A stretch of 9,243 nucleotides of DNA. It comes from Smithella sp. Lineage in GTDB: Bacteria > Desulfobacterota > Syntrophia > Syntrophales > Smithellaceae. The position numbers and the translations under genes are program-made. The stretch covers positions 1 through 9,243 of the forward strand of contig JAAZOZ010000200.1 in the NCBI GenBank assembly GCA_012797505.1, given 5' to 3'. Under the pieces are notes generated by a model. That model made no database searches and was not told where the DNA came from. It worked only from the letters and a program-made list of their open reading frames with translations. Of the stretch, positions 6,001 to 9,243 are shown piece after piece. The first letter of the stretch is position 1; each line of letters starts with the position of its first letter.

Positions 6001-7218
6001 CTATCTCTCCGCCACTTTGATCCTTGCCCCGTCCTGCAGGCCCAGGGGTTTCAGCACCGCGCGGTCTCCCGGTTTCAGGCCTGACAGGACCTCCCGCATA
6101 TCGCCCAGCTTTCCGCCAAGGCGAACGACGGTTTCCCGCGCCTTATTGTCTTCAATCCGATAGACGATCGTCTTGTCTTTCGTTTCGACCAGGGCCGCCT
6201 GATGGACGGCCAGCCGGGGAGGAAGCTCTTCTGGCGTCAGCTCGCGGGAAAGGAAAGACACTTTCGCGCTCATGTCCGGCAGCATCCGGGGGTCTTTGTC
6301 GCGAAAGCGCACTTTCACCAGAACCGTTGCCTTGGAACGGTCCACGGTCGGCACGATGGCGTGCACCTCGCCGCGGAACCGGCGCTCGGCCAGCGCATCG
6401 AGCTGGATGTCGCAAGGCTGACCAACCCCAATCAGCGTGATGCTGGTTTCGGACACATCCACCTCAACCTGAAGGGAATCCATGTCGGCCAGCGTGACCA
6501 CGGCGGCCTTCGAGGTGGCCGAAGCGGAAAGAGGCGTCACAATGTCGCCCACGTCGGCGTTCTTGGTCAGCACGACGCCGTCAAACGGCGCCCGGATCAG
6601 TGTATAGTCCAGGTTGACCTCCGCATGGGCAAGCGCCGCGCCGGCCGATTCCACGGCGGCCTGCGCCGCTTTCACGGCCTCCAGCGACCGCAGGTACCGG
6701 GTATGAATCATGTCGTAATCCGACTGCGCCACATAACCGCCCGCAATCAGCTTTTGATAGCGGGCATTCTCCTGCGCGGCGTGATCGCGCTCCACCAGCG
6801 CCTGTTTGAGCATGGCCCGGGCGTTTGCCAGGTTCGCCGTCCCCTGTTCCTTCATGGCGGCGACGTCGCCGCTCTCCATCCGGGCCAGAATCTGTCCCTT
6901 CCGGACGCGGCTGCCCTCTTCCACCAGCAATTCCGTCAAGCGGCCGGTCACCTTGGACGCCACCGCCGCCTTGCGCTGGGCAACAATGTAGCCGCTGGCA
7001 TTCAGGACGGACAGGGACTGGGCCGGGTAAATCATCGAAACGGTGGTCACATCCACCGTGGCCGAAGGCGCAATCACGCCCAGACGATAGAGAATGACAC
7101 CGACCGCCAGCAAAATCATCGCGCCGGCAATGAGAAACGGCTTCTTTTTCCGGCCTCCCGCCACGTTTTTCCTGGCCGATGAATCGATTTTCAGCTTGCT
7201 CAAATCTTCCCGCGGCAT
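6001..7218 (-). CDS. Periplasmic adaptor (membrane-fusion protein), MacA/HlyD-like
   Basis: This 405-residue protein has a short basic cytoplasmic N-terminus (GRKKKPF), one membrane anchor at about 28-47, and a periplasmic body in the usual hairpin order. A first biotinyl-lipoyl half (about 77-118) contains VASKVTGRLTELLVEEGSRV. A helical coiled-coil hairpin (about 119-204, Ala/Glu-rich) follows. The second lipoyl half contains YTLIRAPFDGVVLTKNADVGD (205-225, the strongest family signature). After it come a beta-barrel (about 245-325) and a membrane-proximal domain ending KPLGLQDGARIKVAER. Such adaptors bridge an inner-membrane pump to an outer-membrane channel. AAGGTGAG (7225-7232) precedes the ATG at good spacing. 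It is the first gene of the minus-strand operon with the ABC ATPase and permeases, so a MacA-like rather than RND-pump role is inferred. No outer-membrane factor is in the window. Confidence 0.92.
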   Translation of the reverse strand: MPREDLSKLKIDSSARKNVAGGRKKKPFLIAGAMILLAVGVILYRLGVIAPSATVDVTTVSMIYPAQSLSVLNASGYIVAQRKAAVASKVTGRLTELLVEEGSRVRKGQILARMESGDVAAMKEQGTANLANARAMLKQALVERDHAAQENARYQKLIAGGYVAQSDYDMIHTRYLRSLEAVKAAQAAVESAGAALAHAEVNLDYTLIRAPFDGVVLTKNADVGDIVTPLSASATSKAAVVTLADMDSLQVEVDVSETSITLIGVGQPCDIQLDALAERRFRGEVHAIVPTVDRSKATVLVKVRFRDKDPRMLPDMSAKVSFLSRELTPEELPPRLAVHQAALVETKDKTIVYRIEDNKARETVVRLGGKLGDMREVLSGLKPGDRAVLKPLGLQDGARIKVAER

Positions 7219-7253
7219 GTTTTTCTCACCTTAAAAGATTGTGATTTCCGGGA

Positions 7254-7283
7254 ACAATAACAGAACTGAGCAGAATTTGCCAT
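7254..7283 (-). promoter_or_regulatory. Candidate promoter of the efflux operon
   Basis: On the minus strand, ATGGCA (7278-7283, 4 of 6 to the -35 consensus) lies 18 bases before TATTGT (7254-7259, 4 of 6). The latter is preceded by TGT, giving an extended -10. It would start transcription roughly 30 bases before the adaptor ATG. The match is modest; it is listed because no better candidate is seen in the gap. Confidence 0.35.
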
Positions 7284-7307
7284 ACGCATGAAAACCCTTT
7301 TTACTTC

Positions 7308-7336
7308 TTGACAATGGAGAGCGTTGTTTTCATAAT
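7308..7336 (+). promoter_or_regulatory. Strong sigma-70-type promoter for the sensor gene
   Basis: TTGACA (7308-7313, perfect) is followed after 17 bases by CATAAT (7331-7336, 5 of 6). Transcription would begin near 7343, giving a leader of about 90 bases before the sensor start at 7434. It points away from the efflux operon. Confidence 0.7.
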
Positions 7337-7388
7337 GCCCCAAATCGATCTGTTCGGAAAAAAGTTTCTTTGCAACCGGACCTAAAAT

Positions 7389-7413
7389 GGTCGGCCGTTT
7401 TGCCGGCCTGACC
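7389..7413. promoter_or_regulatory. Leader hairpin upstream of the sensor gene
   Basis: GGTC-GGCCG (7389-7397) pairs with CGGCC-GACC (7404-7413, one bulged T at 7409), giving a 9-base stem with a six-base loop. It ends 20 bases before the sensor start. No T-run follows, so it is not a terminator. It might affect translation or mark a protein-binding site. The purpose is not known. Confidence 0.4.
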
Positions 7414-7433
7414 ACAGGACCATAAGGCGCCTC

Positions 7434-9243
7434 ATGACCCCGGAAGAGAACCATCGACCCGAATCCTTTGCCTGGCTGGCCAAACGCTCGAATGTGGTCT
7501 GGCTGGCCCTGATCTTTTTCCTCATTCTCTCCGCGGCTTCTTTTTTTCTGATCTATGGCCATTACCGGGATGCCAGGGAACAAGTTTTCCGGGAAGACCG
7601 GAAATCCGCAAAGCTGATTTCGCTGATCGTCGAAGCCTATCTCAACGAGATCCGATCCACTCTGGAATCCTACGCCAGCCGCCCCCTTCTGCTGGAAGCC
7701 GTCCGGCGCAGAGACGTTTTGGCGGCAAAACAGCACCTGGCCAGCCTAAACCGGGTTAGTCCCGGAATGGACAGCCTGCTGATCGCAGACAAGTTGGGCA
7801 CTGTTTGGATCAGTCTGCCCGACCGGCCGGACGTTCTGGGAAAAAACTTCGCCTGGCGCGACTGGCACCGGGGCGTCATCCGGGAAAAGAAGCCCTATGT
7901 CGGGGATGCCGTTTTGCGTGTCACGGGCGAAAAAGACGCGGCCATCCATATCGCCGTCCCGATTTTCGACAAGAAGAAAGAAATCATCGGCATCCTGCTC
8001 AATGCCACGCGGGCCGTCGAGATCGGTAGAGTTCTCCGGCGCGCGCCGCTGGAAGAGGGGCTGTCTATTTCCGTCACGGACCGCAACGGAACGCTTCTAT
8101 ACAGCAGCCGGTCCGCTTACGCAAAAACGCCGGGGCGCTATCCGTTTTTTGACGTGGTGAAAAAAACGACGGGCGCGGAACTTTCCACCGTTGCCTTTCC
8201 CGATCCGGACGAACGGGGAAATATGCTCCATATTTCGCGCGCCATCCTTCCCGGCGCCGGACTGCATGTTTTTGTCGAACGCGACCAGCGTTCCATCTGG
8301 TCGTCGGTATGGTCCCACCTGGTTCAGATGACCGCCATTTCCACCCTGCTTTTCTTATGTGTGATCATGCTCGTATTGTATATCCGCAAACGCACCATCG
8401 CCCAGTCCGCACTGGAGCGCCTGGAGACGGAAAGGGAAATTTCGGCCGGCCGGTCGCGTTTCAGCGAACTTTTCAACCAATTGAAAAGCGCCGTAGCCAT
8501 TTATCAGGCCATCGACGGGGGAAAGGATTTTGAAATTCTGGAGCTCAATGCCGCTGCCCGCCGGATCACAAAGGTGGATCGGAACGTCAAAGGCAAAAGC
8601 GTCCGGGACATCTATCCTGGTCTGATAAATCATACGCTCTTGACCACTTTTCAAAACGTCTGGCGGACGGGAGAGCCGGAGGAACATCCCACCTTTCTTT
8701 ATCAGGACGACAAACAGACCTTCTGGACGGACAATTACGTATTCAAACTTCCCTCCGGCGAAGTGGTTTCCGTTTTCGAAGACGTGACCGCGCGTAAACT
8801 CGCGGCGGACAAGATTTCCAGGCAGACGCGCCTGCTTTCCGCCATCAACCGGCTTTTTGCCGAAACGCTGAAATCCCGGGACAGGGAAGCGGTCGCCCGG
8901 ACCTGCCTTGCCGCCGCGCAAAGCATCACAAACAGCGAACTCGGATTTATCGGCGAAGTGAGCCCGGACGGACTTTTCAATACGACCGCCGTCAGCGACA
9001 CGGGCTGGCGCGCCTGCGCCATCCCTCAAAAGGAGGCGACGGCCGTCCTTCAGAACATGATCATCCGGGGCGTGTGGGGACAGGTGATCCTCCGGCAGCA
9101 GTCCCTGATCGTCAATGACCCGGGAGCTTTCCCCGACCGCGTGGGCATTCCGGCGGGGCATCCGCCGCTGACGTCCTTTCTGGGCGTACCGCTCAAAGAC
9201 GAGGGAAAGACCATCGGGATGATCGCGCTGGCCAACCGCGCGG
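7434..9243 (+). CDS. Membrane sensor with Cache, PAS and GAF domains (3' truncated by window edge)
   Basis: The frame is open from ATG 7434 to the window end, giving 603 residues without a stop. Helix 1 lies at 21-41 (VVWLALIFFLILSAASFFLI). An extracytoplasmic domain follows (about 45-290) and contains NFAWRDWHRGVIREKKPYVG, the typical wording of a double-Cache ligand-binding domain. Helix 2 lies at 296-317. A PAS domain runs from about 342 (RFSELFNQLKSAVAIYQ) to the EDVTARKLAA linker at 449-458. A GAF-like domain starts at about 465 (LLSAINRLFAETLKS) and is cut by the window edge. This order is usual in bacterial sensor histidine kinases, though a diguanylate cyclase or another output is possible because the C-terminus is missing. 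AAGG (7424-7427) is a weak ribosome site. No other in-frame start exists before the upstream stop at 7383. The gene is divergent from the efflux operon. Confidence 0.88.
   Translation, partial: MTPEENHRPESFAWLAKRSNVVWLALIFFLILSAASFFLIYGHYRDAREQVFREDRKSAKLISLIVEAYLNEIRSTLESYASRPLLLEAVRRRDVLAAKQHLASLNRVSPGMDSLLIADKLGTVWISLPDRPDVLGKNFAWRDWHRGVIREKKPYVGDAVLRVTGEKDAAIHIAVPIFDKKKEIIGILLNATRAVEIGRVLRRAPLEEGLSISVTDRNGTLLYSSRSAYAKTPGRYPFFDVVKKTTGAELSTVAFPDPDERGNMLHISRAILPGAGLHVFVERDQRSIWSSVWSHLVQMTAISTLLFLCVIMLVLYIRKRTIAQSALERLETEREISAGRSRFSELFNQLKSAVAIYQAIDGGKDFEILELNAAARRITKVDRNVKGKSVRDIYPGLINHTLLTTFQNVWRTGEPEEHPTFLYQDDKQTFWTDNYVFKLPSGEVVSVFEDVTARKLAADKISRQTRLLSAINRLFAETLKSRDREAVARTCLAAAQSITNSELGFIGEVSPDGLFNTTAVSDTGWRACAIPQKEATAVLQNMIIRGVWGQVILRQQSLIVNDPGAFPDRVGIPAGHPPLTSFLGVPLKDEGKTIGMIALANRA

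Noticed and set aside
6202..7182. 326-codon plus-strand frame opposite the adaptor gene
   Set aside because: It is His/Gly/Arg-rich shadow sequence; the minus strand has a complete adaptor architecture.
7266..7283. Possible sigma-54 site on the minus strand (TGGCA ... GC)
   Set aside because: The GG and GC elements are eight bases apart instead of the required ten.
8355..9161. 268-codon minus-strand frame opposite the sensor gene
   Set aside because: The plus strand encodes recognisable PAS and GAF sequence here. The antisense translation has no domain pattern.

Overview
The window looks like chromosomal DNA of a GC-rich Gram-negative bacterium. The Gram-negative reading rests on a membrane-fusion (HlyD/MacA-type) adaptor encoded with an ABC transporter. 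The intergenic gaps carry short interspersed palindromes, including the type whose translation reads PEPAEG or PELVEG. A Desulfobacterota (deltaproteobacterial) origin would fit, but this is inference and no marker gene is present. No rRNA, tRNA, CRISPR array, transposase or phage gene was seen.

Layout. Bases 1-512 (+) are the C-terminal part of an MFS transporter. After a gap holding a long hairpin repeat, 645-1970 (+) encodes an M20-family zinc peptidase/deacylase. A somewhat AT-richer stretch, 1971-2663, holds a type II toxin-antitoxin module: an intact 71-aa antitoxin and an overlapping RelE/ParE-type toxin that carries two compensating single-base frameshifts. Bases 2664-2894 are almost entirely interspersed repeats. 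A minus-strand operon then runs from 7218 down to 2895: periplasmic adaptor, ABC ATPase, and two different FtsX/MacB-type permeases. A 91-base repeat-bearing gap separates the adaptor from the ATPase, while the last three genes overlap. A 215-base divergent promoter region (7219-7433) separates this operon from a large plus-strand sensor gene (Cache-PAS-GAF, probably a histidine kinase) that runs off the right edge.

How the genes fit together. The adaptor, ATPase and two permeases form a complete inner-membrane and periplasmic set for a MacAB/DevBCA-like exporter. An outer-membrane factor is not in the window. The divergent membrane sensor could respond to a related signal, but only its position suggests this. 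The MFS and M20 genes could form an uptake-plus-hydrolysis pair, also by position only.

The hunt found no clear new enzyme system. The most notable items are the doubly frameshifted toxin, the inverted pair of GCAA-capped hairpin repeats around the M20/toxin-antitoxin segment, and a 29-base perfect direct repeat bracketing the three core ABC genes. The two copies of that compound repeat also differ by two separate 16-base expansions.
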